This document shows positions 1 through 7,595 of a DNA stretch of 64,000 nt, piece by piece. The notes below the pieces were generated by a model that did no database searches, was not told the origin of the DNA, and saw only the letters and a program-made list of their open reading frames with translations. The DNA is taken from NCBI RefSeq assembly GCF_032714615.1, contig NZ_JAWDKA010000004.1:62001-126000 (forward strand), in the 5' to 3' direction. The DNA comes from Methanorbis furvi. Its GTDB lineage: Archaea > Halobacteriota > Methanomicrobia > Methanomicrobiales > Methanocorpusculaceae. The translations under genes and the position numbers were made by a program. Numbering within the stretch: the stretch's first letter is position 1; each line of letters opens with the position of its first letter.

Positions 1-74
1 CCTTCAACATCCATATGATACTTGCGAGATAACAGCCTATAAAGATAGTCAATTGGAAGGATGCGAGAACTCTT

Positions 75-968
75 ATGTTCCAGCATACAAAGGATATCAG
101 TATGAGATATATGCCGGATACACCGGAAAAAAATCCGCAAAAGTCTGCCGGGGATCCGCTCAAGGGAGTGGCGTTTGCTGTATCCGTTGCCGGTTCTGAC
201 CCGTCAGCAGGTGCCGGACTGCAGGTTGATCTGAAGACGATGACGGCATGCGGTGTTTGGGGAATGACAGTCGTTGCTGCTCTTACCGCGCAGAATGCAA
301 ACCATGTGACAAGCACAGCGTCTGTTGAGCCTGAGTTTATCGGACAACAGATAGCAGCTCTTGAGGAGGATTTTCCGATCGGCTGCTACAAGACAGGGAT
401 GCTGAAGAATGCGGAGACGGTTCGTGCTGTTGCGAGATCTCTGCCGGAGGATCGGGAGCTTGTTATTGATCCGGTCCTTCTTGCGACCCGCGAGTACCGG
501 CTGCTGGATGAAGGAGGAGAACGTGAACTTGTCGAGTCGCTGATTCCCCGTGCGAGTGTGGTTACGCCGAATCTGCCGGAGGCAAAGGTTCTCTCAGGTA
601 TCGATATTGTCGATGCCGCATCGATGGAGGAGGCAGCAAGCTGGTTCCTGGATCTCGGGGCAAAGTCTGTTGTCATCAAGGGAGGGCATGCAGATTTCCG
701 CAAGGCAACGGATGTGTTTGCGGATAAAAACGGAACAGTGCTTCTCCACGGCAATGTGTATCCGCTTGAGGATGTTCACGGTTCGGGCTGCTGTTTTGCA
801 TCAGCCATTGCATCCCATATCGCCCTCGGCTATCCGGTCAGGGAGGCATGTGCGGAGGCGAAGCTCTTTGTGGATGGAGCAATCCGTTATGCAGTTGAGT
901 ATGCTCCGGGAAGATTCACGATGAATCCCGGATGGCAGCAGCATACAAGCTACGGTAAAAAATTCTAA
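75..968 (+). CDS. thiD: hydroxymethylpyrimidine / phosphomethylpyrimidine kinase
   Basis: ThiD phosphorylates hydroxymethylpyrimidine and its monophosphate to give the pyrimidine half of thiamine; it is cytosolic. The ribokinase fold shows in the N-terminal AGSDPSAGAG nucleotide/substrate loop (residues 39-48), KTGML (106-110), VTPNLPEA (163-170) and the anion-hole motif HGSGCCFASAI (235-245). The body matches the usual length of about 265 residues, but there are about 30 extra N-terminal residues. An alternative ATG at 102 has AGGAT 6 bases upstream; the ATG at 75 is preceded by GGAAGGATG at 55-63, so either may be used. No second (ThiN or ThiE) domain is fused at the C-terminus. The gene stands alone, followed by a large repeat region. 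Confidence 0.93.
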   Translation: MFQHTKDISMRYMPDTPEKNPQKSAGDPLKGVAFAVSVAGSDPSAGAGLQVDLKTMTACGVWGMTVVAALTAQNANHVTSTASVEPEFIGQQIAALEEDFPIGCYKTGMLKNAETVRAVARSLPEDRELVIDPVLLATREYRLLDEGGERELVESLIPRASVVTPNLPEAKVLSGIDIVDAASMEEAASWFLDLGAKSVVIKGGHADFRKATDVFADKNGTVLLHGNVYPLEDVHGSGCCFASAIASHIALGYPVREACAEAKLFVDGAIRYAVEYAPGRFTMNPGWQQHTSYGKKF

Positions 969-1052
969 ACGCGAATAGCGCGAATAGCGCGAATAGCATG
1001 CCTGCGGCCTGCTCACCGCATCGCGGAATAAAAAATCGCCAATGGCGATTTT
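969..1052 (+). repeat. family C repeat, left half only
   Basis: Iterated 'gcgaatag' units lead into a conserved core (catgcctgcggcctgctc, then accgcatcgcgg) and a palindrome AATCGCCAATGGCGATT followed by T9. The same arrangement recurs at 43.6 and 49.9 kb. Here the right half is missing and a family A element begins 12 bases further on. The palindrome plus T-run could also terminate thiD transcription. Confidence 0.8.
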
Positions 1053-1056
1053 TTTT

Positions 1057-1656
1057 TATAATAGGAGTTACGCGGTGTACTGTTGAGTAATGAAGTGTTG
1101 CCTCGCGAGAAAAAAACCGCCACGGATTCACACGGATTCCAAATTTGCCAATCGTCATTATCTTGCGTTCGGTCGGGACTCCGGCTAATCGCCTCCGTCC
1201 TTTTCGACCTCACTGGATAATGACTGGCAAATTTTTTCGGTTTTTTGTTGAGTGGTACATGTGGCTTTATTTGAAAAAAAAATCAATTGCAGATTCACAG
1301 AGATTGTATTTTCGGAAGAGTGGGCGTGAGTGAAGTAAGAAAAAATCACACTCGCCACTTCAACAAAAAACCGAAAAAAATTTGCCAGCTGTTATCCAGT
1401 GAGGGCGAAAAGGACGGAGGCGATTGTCCACGTGCTACGCACGTGAGACGTCTCACGAGGTCATAGACCTCGTGGACATTAGCCGGAGTCCCGACCGAAC
1501 GCAAGATAACAGCGATTGGCAAATTAAACATCTGTGTGAATCCGTGGCGGTTTTTTTTTCTCGTAGTTCCCACTCACCACTAACCCGATCAACATTTTTC
1601 AGAAAAAAAAAACGGATAAGTTTTCCTTGACATCACACCGCGTAACTCCTATAATA
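1057..1656. mobile_element. family A fold-back element, copy 1, with target duplication
   Basis: The element spans 1064-1649 (586 bp). It begins GGAGTTACGCGGTG and ends with the exact reverse complement CACCGCGTAACTCC. It is flanked on both sides by TATAATA (1057-1063 and 1650-1656), a 7-bp apparent target-site duplication, although that sequence is AT-rich and nearly palindromic. The interior is a long imperfect inverted repeat: the arm at about 1110-1260 pairs with about 1350-1560, both carrying 'tttgccag', the 'cggaggcgat' block and 'cggtcgggactccggct'. There is no credible coding region; short open frames inside are by-products of the palindrome. A 527-bp near-copy lies at 57113-57639. 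It fits a MITE-like non-autonomous element. Confidence 0.85.
1426..1477. mobile_element. 52-bp palindromic insertion nested in family A copy 1
   Basis: Compared with the sister element at 57.1 kb, copy 1 has an extra block that begins GTCCACG and ends CGTGGAC. It contains two hairpins (CACGTGctacgCACGTG and CACGAGGTCataGACCTCGTG) around the palindrome GAGACGTCTC. ATT occurs on both sides (1423-1425 and 1478-1480) and once in the empty copy, so the block looks like an insertion with a 3-bp duplication. Confidence 0.75.
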
Positions 1657-1713
1657 AATAAAATTACATTTTTCAATACCACTGTGGACCCCGAGGCGCG
1701 AAGCGCCGAGTGC

Positions 1714-1797
1714 GTCGGAATTTTCGATTTCTGTGGGGCTTTCCCCTGCCGCGTTCGCGGCAGGAAAAGCCCCACATTAGAAATCGGAAATTCCGAC
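1714..1797. repeat. large hairpin upstream of the aldolase gene
   Basis: Two arms of about 40 bases starting gtcggaatttt and ending aaattccgac fold on a tip of CCTGCCGCGttCGCGGCAGG; the middle of the arms is gtggggctttcc paired with ggaaaagccccac. The arms differ by a few indels. It ends 40 bases before the aldolase start and could be another small mobile palindrome or a leader structure. Confidence 0.7.
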
Positions 1798-1836
1798 TCG
1801 CAACCTTAACAATCTCAGAAGCCAACATATACGATA

Positions 1837-2736
1837 ATGACTGATGTGAAGGTTCCTCTGGACGTCCCCGAATGTATGCGGGACCAGTATATTGCAAACT
1901 ACAATATGATCACCGCAGGATCCGGCCGGCTCATGCTGTTTGCCGGCGATCAAAAGATCGAACACTTAAACGATGACTTCTGCGGCGACGGAATCCCCGC
2001 AGACGACGCAGATCCGGAACATCTCTTCCGCATCGCATCAAAGGCAAAGATCGGTGTGCTTGCCGCACAGCTTGGACTCATCAGCCGCTACGCAATGGAT
2101 TATCCAAACGTCCCGTATCTGGTGAAGATGAACTCAAAGACCCACCTTGTCGGCGTCTCCCAAAAAGATCCGGTCAGCCCGCAGCTCTGGACTGTTGATC
2201 AGATCGCAGACATTGCAGACCGCGGCGTAAAAATCGCAGGAATCGGCTACACCATCTACCTCGGCAGCGAAGAAGAAGCAGACATGCTTGCAGAAGCAGC
2301 CCAGCTGATCAACGCAGCCCACCAGTACGGCATGGTCACCGTCCTCTGGATTTACCCACGCGGCAAAGCAGTCAAGGACGAAAAAGACGCACACTTAATC
2401 GCAGGAGCTGCAGGTGTTGCCGCATGTCTTGGCAGCGACTTTGTCAAGGTCAATGCACCCAAAAAAGAAGGAACAAACTCTGCAGAACTTCTCCGCGAAG
2501 CAGTCAAGGCAGCAGGCAGAACAAAGCTCGTCTGTGCCGGAGGCTCATCAACCTCGGAAGAAAAGTTCCTCAAGGAACTCTATGAACAGATTCACGTCGG
2601 CGGTGCAGCAGGTAACGCAACCGGAAGAAACATTCACCAGAAGACACTGGATGAAGCAGTAAAGTTCTGCAACGCAATCTATGCAATCACGGTTGAGAAC
2701 AAAACCGTCGCTGATGCAGTTGCCATGCTCAAATAA
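1837..2736 (+). CDS. class I aldolase of the archaeal fructose-bisphosphate aldolase / LacD-DeoC barrel type
   Basis: This is a 299-residue TIM-barrel aldolase resembling the methanogen class I fructose-bisphosphate aldolase family (MJ1585-like). Visible landmarks are LMLFAGDQKIEHLND near residues 32-46, MVTVLWIYPRGKAV in the middle and the C-terminal phosphate-binding glycines CAGGSSTSEEKF and GGAAGNATGRNIHQK. Such enzymes form or cleave fructose 1,6-bisphosphate through a lysine Schiff base; KVNAPK (about 205-210) is a plausible site of that lysine. An ADTH-synthase-like role (archaeal aromatic amino-acid entry) is the main alternative. The gene is isolated, preceded by the hairpin at 1714-1797 and converging on the next gene. 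The translation start has only a weak upstream ribosome site. Confidence 0.82.
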   Translation: MTDVKVPLDVPECMRDQYIANYNMITAGSGRLMLFAGDQKIEHLNDDFCGDGIPADDADPEHLFRIASKAKIGVLAAQLGLISRYAMDYPNVPYLVKMNSKTHLVGVSQKDPVSPQLWTVDQIADIADRGVKIAGIGYTIYLGSEEEADMLAEAAQLINAAHQYGMVTVLWIYPRGKAVKDEKDAHLIAGAAGVAACLGSDFVKVNAPKKEGTNSAELLREAVKAAGRTKLVCAGGSSTSEEKFLKELYEQIHVGGAAGNATGRNIHQKTLDEAVKFCNAIYAITVENKTVADAVAMLK

Positions 2737-2745
2737 ATTACAAAA

Positions 2746-2765
2746 AAATATTTTTTTTATTTTTA
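2746..2765 (+). terminator. poly-T terminator after the aldolase gene
   Basis: A7 followed by T8 (atattttttttattttt) directly after the stop codon, in the short space between convergent genes; archaeal termination commonly uses such T-runs. Confidence 0.5.
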
Positions 2766-3824
2766 CGAATGTGTTCCGGAAACCGACCAGGCACCATTTG
2801 CACTGACCGATACCAGACACACAACCGTTCCGCCGGCCTTTGGATTTTTCAGCAGATACTTGGAATCAGTAGCGCCCGCAGGAATCACCACATCGCCGAC
2901 AACCGTTCCATCAGCCTGATAAAATATCAGCTCGGCAGGAACGGTGCCTGAGTTTGACATGGTCAGCATCTGATCGCCGGTGATGGCATAATACTGCGTC
3001 ACCTCATCGCCGTTGCCGGAGATGGAGGAGAACGGAATCGGATTCACCGGAAGCGGCTGGGTGACCTCAAAGCCCCAGCTGCCGGTCGTGTCTACGTTCA
3101 GTGTATAGGATCCTGCTACCTGCACCGGATACACAGCTTGCGTTTTTGCAGGACCTCGTGAATCCGAGTCAATCATTCCTGCCGACACCCCGTTCACATA
3201 CAGGGTTGCCGAAATCGAATCTGTTCCCTGATAGTAGCCGTTAAACACTGCGACCCCTTTTTCCAGAGTGAACGGTGCAGAGGTCATGGAGTTTGATCCG
3301 GTAATGAACATAATCCCGTTCGAACGATACGTATTGAAGGACGCAATGCTCGCATCGTACGGCCCGTCCACTATGAGCTGCCAGGTGCCCGAAGCGATCA
3401 CATCAAACGTGTAGTATCCGGCATCATCAATCTCAAACGCGGTCTTTCCTTCGTACGAGTTGAGTTCATTGAACAGCATGTCCACATGCTGACCGTTCTC
3501 ACAAAGCCAGACAACAAAATTTCCGGTGCCGTAATTTTTGCCGGTGATGATGGAGACTCCGGGATCCAGCCATATCTGCCAGGTCTGCATGGTTCCGGAC
3601 CCGTCAATCTGATGCATGGGCATCTGAGTCATCTGGGGTTTTGGTGTCTGGGTCTGAACAGCTGTTACTTGGGTAGGAACATCTGTTGGAATCTCCGTCA
3701 TCGTTTCGGACGGAGTCGGGGTCGGCGTTACGGTCTGCCCCGGAATATACTGGATGCATCCTGCGCCAAATGCTGCGGCGGCAATAAGCAGCACGACGGC
3801 AAGGATCAGCAGATATTTTTTCAT
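2763..3824 (-). CDS. secreted lipoprotein with repeated beta-rich domains
   Basis: The 353-residue product has a signal peptide and lipobox (FGAGC near residue 22) and then a Thr/Pro-rich linker (TPTPTPSETMTEIPTDVPTQ). After the linker come three similar beta-type modules, each ending in a motif like VIASGTWQLIVDG, VDTTGSWGFEVTQ and VSANGAWSVSGT. It is therefore expected on the outside of the membrane, anchored by a lipid on the cysteine. The repeated 'G-x-W' strands resemble a small jelly-roll or pre-peptidase-like fold, but I do not recognise a named family. It converges on the aldolase gene, with the stop codon close to the shared T-run. A shorter lipoprotein with a similar closing strand (VTGLGNWTVVQS) is encoded at 35592-35999. 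Function unknown; possibly binding or adhesion. Confidence 0.75.
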   Translation of the reverse strand: MKKYLLILAVVLLIAAAAFGAGCIQYIPGQTVTPTPTPSETMTEIPTDVPTQVTAVQTQTPKPQMTQMPMHQIDGSGTMQTWQIWLDPGVSIITGKNYGTGNFVVWLCENGQHVDMLFNELNSYEGKTAFEIDDAGYYTFDVIASGTWQLIVDGPYDASIASFNTYRSNGIMFITGSNSMTSAPFTLEKGVAVFNGYYQGTDSISATLYVNGVSAGMIDSDSRGPAKTQAVYPVQVAGSYTLNVDTTGSWGFEVTQPLPVNPIPFSSISGNGDEVTQYYAITGDQMLTMSNSGTVPAELIFYQADGTVVGDVVIPAGATDSKYLLKNPKAGGTVVCLVSVSANGAWSVSGTHS

Positions 3825-3966
3825 ATGCTATTCTCCTATGACGGCAGAACTGATAATTATTCGGGAGGAAGGAAAATCATGATCACAATATTCAAAAGAG
3901 AAACACGCTGATTATTACCTATTCACGGGAATTTGAATTTCCGTGGCGTTAGTAAAAGTGGAAGTG

Positions 3967-4656
3967 ATGTTTTTGAAAAAAATTCTCTACATGATTCTTA
4001 TGGTGTTCGCCGTCCTGCTGCTTGCCGCAGTATCTCCTGTTGCAGCAGCTGGTGAGAACAGCGGTTATATTGAGGTTTCCTGTAATGTTGACGGAGCCTG
4101 GGTCGAGTTAATTGATGTAAACGGCAATGTCGCAGACAGCGCATACTGCTACGGAAGACTGACGTTTGACGTTCCTGTTACGGGAACACCGATTACTCAG
4201 GTCAGGGCAAGCAAGAGCGGCTACTATGGTGACAGCTCTTCAGTCTCCATGCCCGCAGCCGGAGAGTATGTCTCGGCATCTCTTACCCTTGTGTCGATTC
4301 CTCCGACATCGGTCGGCGGCGATGTTGGATACATTCAGGTGTCCTGTAATGTTGACGGCGCATTCGTCGAACTCCTGAGTGCATCAGGTTCAGTTCTCGA
4401 CAGCGGATACTGTTATGGTCCGACAACGTTCACGGTCTACACAACCGGAACGCCGGTAACCGATGTCCGGGCAAGTGCCTCAGGATTTTATGAACAGACT
4501 TCTCCGGTCACGATGCCGGGAGCTGGACAGACAAGCTACGTGTCCATCACGCTGAGTATGCTTCCAGGCCCCATTCCGACTCAGTCGCCAATGGGCTTTG
4601 CACTCTTCGGACTTCTCGGTCTCGTCGCAGTTGCCGCGGTTCTGAGACGTAACTAA
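3967..4656 (+). CDS. secreted PEGA-like repeat protein with C-terminal membrane anchor
   Basis: The protein has a signal peptide, two tandem modules and a C-terminal hydrophobic anchor (FALFGLLGLVAVAAVLRRN). Each module is about 80 residues and starts GYIEVSCNVDGAWVEL or GYIQVSCNVDGAFVEL, resembling the PEGA surface domain. The anchor ends in arginines, a pattern typical of archaeal cell-surface proteins. I chose the ATG at 3967 (MFLKKILYM), which starts the signal peptide; an in-frame GTG at 3943 would add eight residues that do not look like part of it. It probably sits on the cell surface, role unknown. The two modules are nearly identical in layout, including paired cysteines (SCN..AYCYG / SCN..GYCYG) that may form a disulfide. 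Confidence 0.78.
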   Translation: MFLKKILYMILMVFAVLLLAAVSPVAAAGENSGYIEVSCNVDGAWVELIDVNGNVADSAYCYGRLTFDVPVTGTPITQVRASKSGYYGDSSSVSMPAAGEYVSASLTLVSIPPTSVGGDVGYIQVSCNVDGAFVELLSASGSVLDSGYCYGPTTFTVYTTGTPVTDVRASASGFYEQTSPVTMPGAGQTSYVSITLSMLPGPIPTQSPMGFALFGLLGLVAVAAVLRRN

Positions 4657-4683
4657 AATAATTATTTTTCTTTTTTGGGAGTA

Positions 4684-4938
4684 TTAACGTTCGTCGCAGC
4701 TCCGCCCACGATTCGCATGCCTTCGGCCTGCTCACTGCTTTGCAGCTCCGCCCACGGAAAAACAGAACACACGGAAAAACATCACGGAGCAGACGTGAAC
4801 ATCACGGAACTTGCATCTGAAACAATATTTCTGTGACGCCACGAAAATAATTCATTTCCGTGATGTTCACGTCTGCTCCGTGATGTTTTTTTCCGTGAAA
4901 TTCCGTGTGTTCTGATTTTCCGTGGGCGGAGCTGCGAA
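4684..4938. mobile_element. family B fold-back repeat, copy 1, with a family C core inside
   Basis: This is an intergenic inverted repeat. The left arm carries gcagctccgcccacgg, gaacacacgga and cacggagcagacgtgaac; the right arm carries the reverse complements in order and ends ccgtgggcggagctgcga. The block GCAGCTCCGCCCACG occurs twice (4696-4710 and 4742-4756) around a 31-base family C core (4711-4741), as if that core had inserted with a 15-bp duplication. It fills the gap between two convergent genes. Confidence 0.8.
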
Positions 4939-4954
4939 AAAATCGCAAAAAAAA

Positions 4955-7300
4955 TCAGGGACTCTGGCCCTGGAACATCACCGCAAACCGCGTGACAAGA
5001 GCAGCGAGGATAAAGTATCCGAGCAGAACATGCACCAGAGAAAAGAGCATAGGAATGTATCCCAGATTCTTCGTTGCAATATCGGTGATACTGAAAAGAA
5101 TCATCGTCGTCTGCATGAATCCCATTACCGGCCCTGACGTATTTGCAAGAAGCGGCACAGGATCAATACCGCTCGGCGTCAGCGCAGGCAGAACAGGCAC
5201 AACATACAGATACAGGAACGTGAACACCAGATTCAGCAGGATGAACGCTCCGACAATCGGCCAGGTCTTACTGCCGTAGTCAGAGATTTTCCAGAAAAGT
5301 TTCACCGGCAGGTTCACGAACACCGACTCAAAGACCTGAACAATACCTTCAAAAAGTGTCCGGACAGGTTTCTCGGAAAACCGTTTCTTCCACTGATCGG
5401 CTCCTGACGATGAAGATGAGACAAAATTTCTCAGCCTTGCAGCGACCGAAGAGTTTTCGGGAACGTACGGCTGCTTGATCTTTGGAAGCTCGGGCTCTTC
5501 GGGAACTCCTGCCTGCCTGCCGATCCAGCGGAGAATTTTTTTCTCGGCATACCACTCGCCCCACCAGATCTTGCGGATATTGCGAAGAAGTCGGGACTGA
5601 AGTTTCGGATCGACTCTCGCGGCTGATATGCCCACACCGGTAAAGTCGGTGTTGCCGTCAATCGCACACTTCGCAATAACGGTCCTGCCGTCAACACTGG
5701 CAAGGTAACAGGTCGTACCGAACAGCGTTGCGTTGCGGAATTTTACGCCTTCGAGGTACGCCTCGGAAAGATCAGCGCCGGTAAGATCAGCACCGGAGAG
5801 GTCAGCCTCCTTGACGTCAGCCTCGCGAAGGTTTGCCTCGACAAGTTTCACCCGCCAGAGAACTGCGTCCTGCAGGTCGGCCTGTCTGAGATCAGCCTTG
5901 GTCAGGTCGGCTCCTTCAAGCCTTGCCTCTTCGATCACGGCATTTCTGAGATCGCATCTTGACATTTTTGCTCCCCGCATCTCAGTACGCATGAACGTTG
6001 CGTTTCGCAGATCAGCAGCAGTCATGTCAGCGCCATCCATCACGGCACGACGGAAGTCGGTGTGTTTTGCAGAGACACCGCGAAGAACAGCTCCTGAAAG
6101 AAGGGATGCTTCAAAATTTGCGTTGTCAAGCCGGCATCCTTCCATGTTCGCCTGAGTCAGATCAGCTTCGCCAAGGGCAGCGCCCGAGAGATTTGTTCTG
6201 ATAAGCGTGGTCTCGCGAAGTGTTGCTGCCCGCAGATGTGCGCCAACTAAATCAGCATCGGTGAGGTTGGCATTTTTCAGATCGGCCCGGTCAAGTTCAG
6301 CGTCATGGAGGTCAGCACGGAGAAGGTTTGCGCCGATAAGTTTTGCGTCGGAGAGGTTGGCACGGGAGAGTTTTGCGCCGTCAAGTTTTGCCTCCGTAAG
6401 ATCTGCGTCGCAAAGATTCGCCTCGCGGAGGTCAGCTTCGCTGATCTCTGCTTCGGTAAGTACTGCGCCTGAAAGATCTGCTTCATAGAGATTAGTTCTG
6501 AGAAGGACCGAGTAGGAGAGGTCTGCGTCCCTGAGAACGGCAAGGCCGAGTTTTGCTCCGCGCATTCTGGCACTGCCGAGTTTTGCACCGGAGAGGTCAG
6601 CCTTGAACAGGTCGGCTCCTTCAAGGTTTGCCTCGCGAAGATCTGCACCGGAAAGGTTTGCTTCGCGAAGGTCAGCGCCTGAAAGGTTTGTCTCACGAAG
6701 GTCAGCGCCCGAAAGGTTCGCCTCCCTGAGGTCGGCTCCTTCAAGAACTGCGATGCTGAGTTTTGCACCGGAGAGATCAGCTTTGAACAGGTCAGCTCCT
6801 TCGAGGTTTGCTTCCCTGAGGTCGGCATCGCAAAGGTTTGCTGCTTTGAGATCTGATTCGACAAGGTTTGCTTCCCGCATGTCAGCACCGGAGAGGTCAG
6901 CTTCATGCAGGTCTGCTCCGGTAAGGTTTGCACGAAAGAGTGAGGATTTGGCAAGGTGTGCACGGGCGAGTGAGGCTTTTTCCAGATTGGTTTTGTAGAA
7001 GTTGGCACGTTCCAGCCATGCGTCCCGAAGTTCGATGCCTTTGAGGTTGAGTTCTGCGAGGCCCGCGCCTTCGAGGCGGACACCATGATCTCCGGCGCTA
7101 TCGTAGACGGTGTCGTGAAGTCCTGCACGATCCATCCAGATGTCTGAGCCTGAAATGGATTTGAGTTCTTCGACGACGGCGAGGTATGGTTTGTTCCACT
7201 CGCTGAGGTCGCCGGTCTTTGCGCAGTGAATCAGCCGGTTGTACTGGTTTTGATCGAATCCCGGTCCGGGATTCTCCGGACATCCTTCTCCCTCTCCCAT
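4955..7300 (-). CDS. pentapeptide-repeat protein with C-terminal two-helix pore-like membrane domain
   Basis: Of the 781 residues, about 82-545 are almost unbroken A(D/N)LxxA pentapeptides (for example LSGADLREANLSGADLREA), which would form a long right-handed quadrilateral beta helix. After a basic linker come two hydrophobic helices, TWPIVGAFILLNLVFTFLYL and LFSLVHVLLGYFILAALVTR. Between them lies a re-entrant-like stretch, ILFSITDIATKNLGYIPM, in the place where two-helix K+ channels carry TVGYG; the canonical filter is not intact. By analogy with pentapeptide-channel fusions this is a membrane protein with a large cytoplasmic rod. Channel activity is an inference and may be lost. The start ATG has GGAT a few bases upstream. 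It is divergent from the small gene at 7389, and its long repeats create many spurious antisense open frames. Confidence 0.85.
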   Translation of the reverse strand: MGEGEGCPENPGPGFDQNQYNRLIHCAKTGDLSEWNKPYLAVVEELKSISGSDIWMDRAGLHDTVYDSAGDHGVRLEGAGLAELNLKGIELRDAWLERANFYKTNLEKASLARAHLAKSSLFRANLTGADLHEADLSGADMREANLVESDLKAANLCDADLREANLEGADLFKADLSGAKLSIAVLEGADLREANLSGADLRETNLSGADLREANLSGADLREANLEGADLFKADLSGAKLGSARMRGAKLGLAVLRDADLSYSVLLRTNLYEADLSGAVLTEAEISEADLREANLCDADLTEAKLDGAKLSRANLSDAKLIGANLLRADLHDAELDRADLKNANLTDADLVGAHLRAATLRETTLIRTNLSGAALGEADLTQANMEGCRLDNANFEASLLSGAVLRGVSAKHTDFRRAVMDGADMTAADLRNATFMRTEMRGAKMSRCDLRNAVIEEARLEGADLTKADLRQADLQDAVLWRVKLVEANLREADVKEADLSGADLTGADLSEAYLEGVKFRNATLFGTTCYLASVDGRTVIAKCAIDGNTDFTGVGISAARVDPKLQSRLLRNIRKIWWGEWYAEKKILRWIGRQAGVPEEPELPKIKQPYVPENSSVAARLRNFVSSSSSGADQWKKRFSEKPVRTLFEGIVQVFESVFVNLPVKLFWKISDYGSKTWPIVGAFILLNLVFTFLYLYVVPVLPALTPSGIDPVPLLANTSGPVMGFMQTTMILFSITDIATKNLGYIPMLFSLVHVLLGYFILAALVTRFAVMFQGQSP

Positions 7301-7353
7301 AGATATCCGTTTAATCTGACGGCAGATATCATAAGGGTAACGTGTTGCAGCGA

Positions 7354-7365
7354 ACGCTTAAGCGT
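7354..7365. promoter_or_regulatory. 12-bp perfect palindrome in a divergent intergenic region
   Basis: ACGCTTAAGCGT lies between the divergent genes starting at 7300 and 7389, 24 bases before the latter start. Its position would suit an operator, but no second site or regulator was identified. Confidence 0.3.
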
Positions 7366-7388
7366 CCTTGCAGACAAGGTACATATGA

Positions 7389-7595
7389 ATGCAGCTTTTT
7401 CAAAGTGTGGAGACCGCAGTTGTTACGGAAGGATTTCTGCTGATGATGACGATTCTCGGGTATTATCTGATCAGCGGACAGGTTGCAGGCACGGGAGATA
7501 CGCAGCCGCTGGATGTTTTTGTAATTATTATGGCTGTTCTGCTTTCAGTTCCTCCGCTGTGGATCCTTCGGTATTATCAGGGGAAAATGGTATGA
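7389..7595 (+). CDS. small two-helix membrane protein
   Basis: The product is 68 residues with two hydrophobic stretches, TEGFLLMMTILGYYLISG and FVIIMAVLLSVPPLWILRYY, separated by a short polar loop. There is an AAGG ribosome site 8-9 bases before the ATG, and the stop TGA overlaps the ATG of the next gene (ATGGTATGA, start at 7592). The translational coupling to a lipoprotein argues that this is a real gene. I recognise no family; a role in the envelope alongside the lipoprotein is inferred from context only. Confidence 0.65.
   Translation: MQLFQSVETAVVTEGFLLMMTILGYYLISGQVAGTGDTQPLDVFVIIMAVLLSVPPLWILRYYQGKMV

Noticed and set aside
1-74. Thiamine riboswitch before thiD
   Set aside because: Only 74 bases are visible upstream and none of the conserved TPP-aptamer core motifs (CUGAGA, and so on) could be found.
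1145-1897. Several 60-75 codon open frames in the thiD-aldolase gap
   Set aside because: All lie in fold-back arms, have mirror copies on the other strand and recur in the 57.1 kb element; none has a ribosome site or recognisable protein.
5733-7128. Long open frames on the plus strand and in other frames across the pentapeptide gene
   Set aside because: They are by-products of the five-residue repeat in the real minus-strand gene, rich in repeated SAPERFAS-type sequence with no start signals or family.
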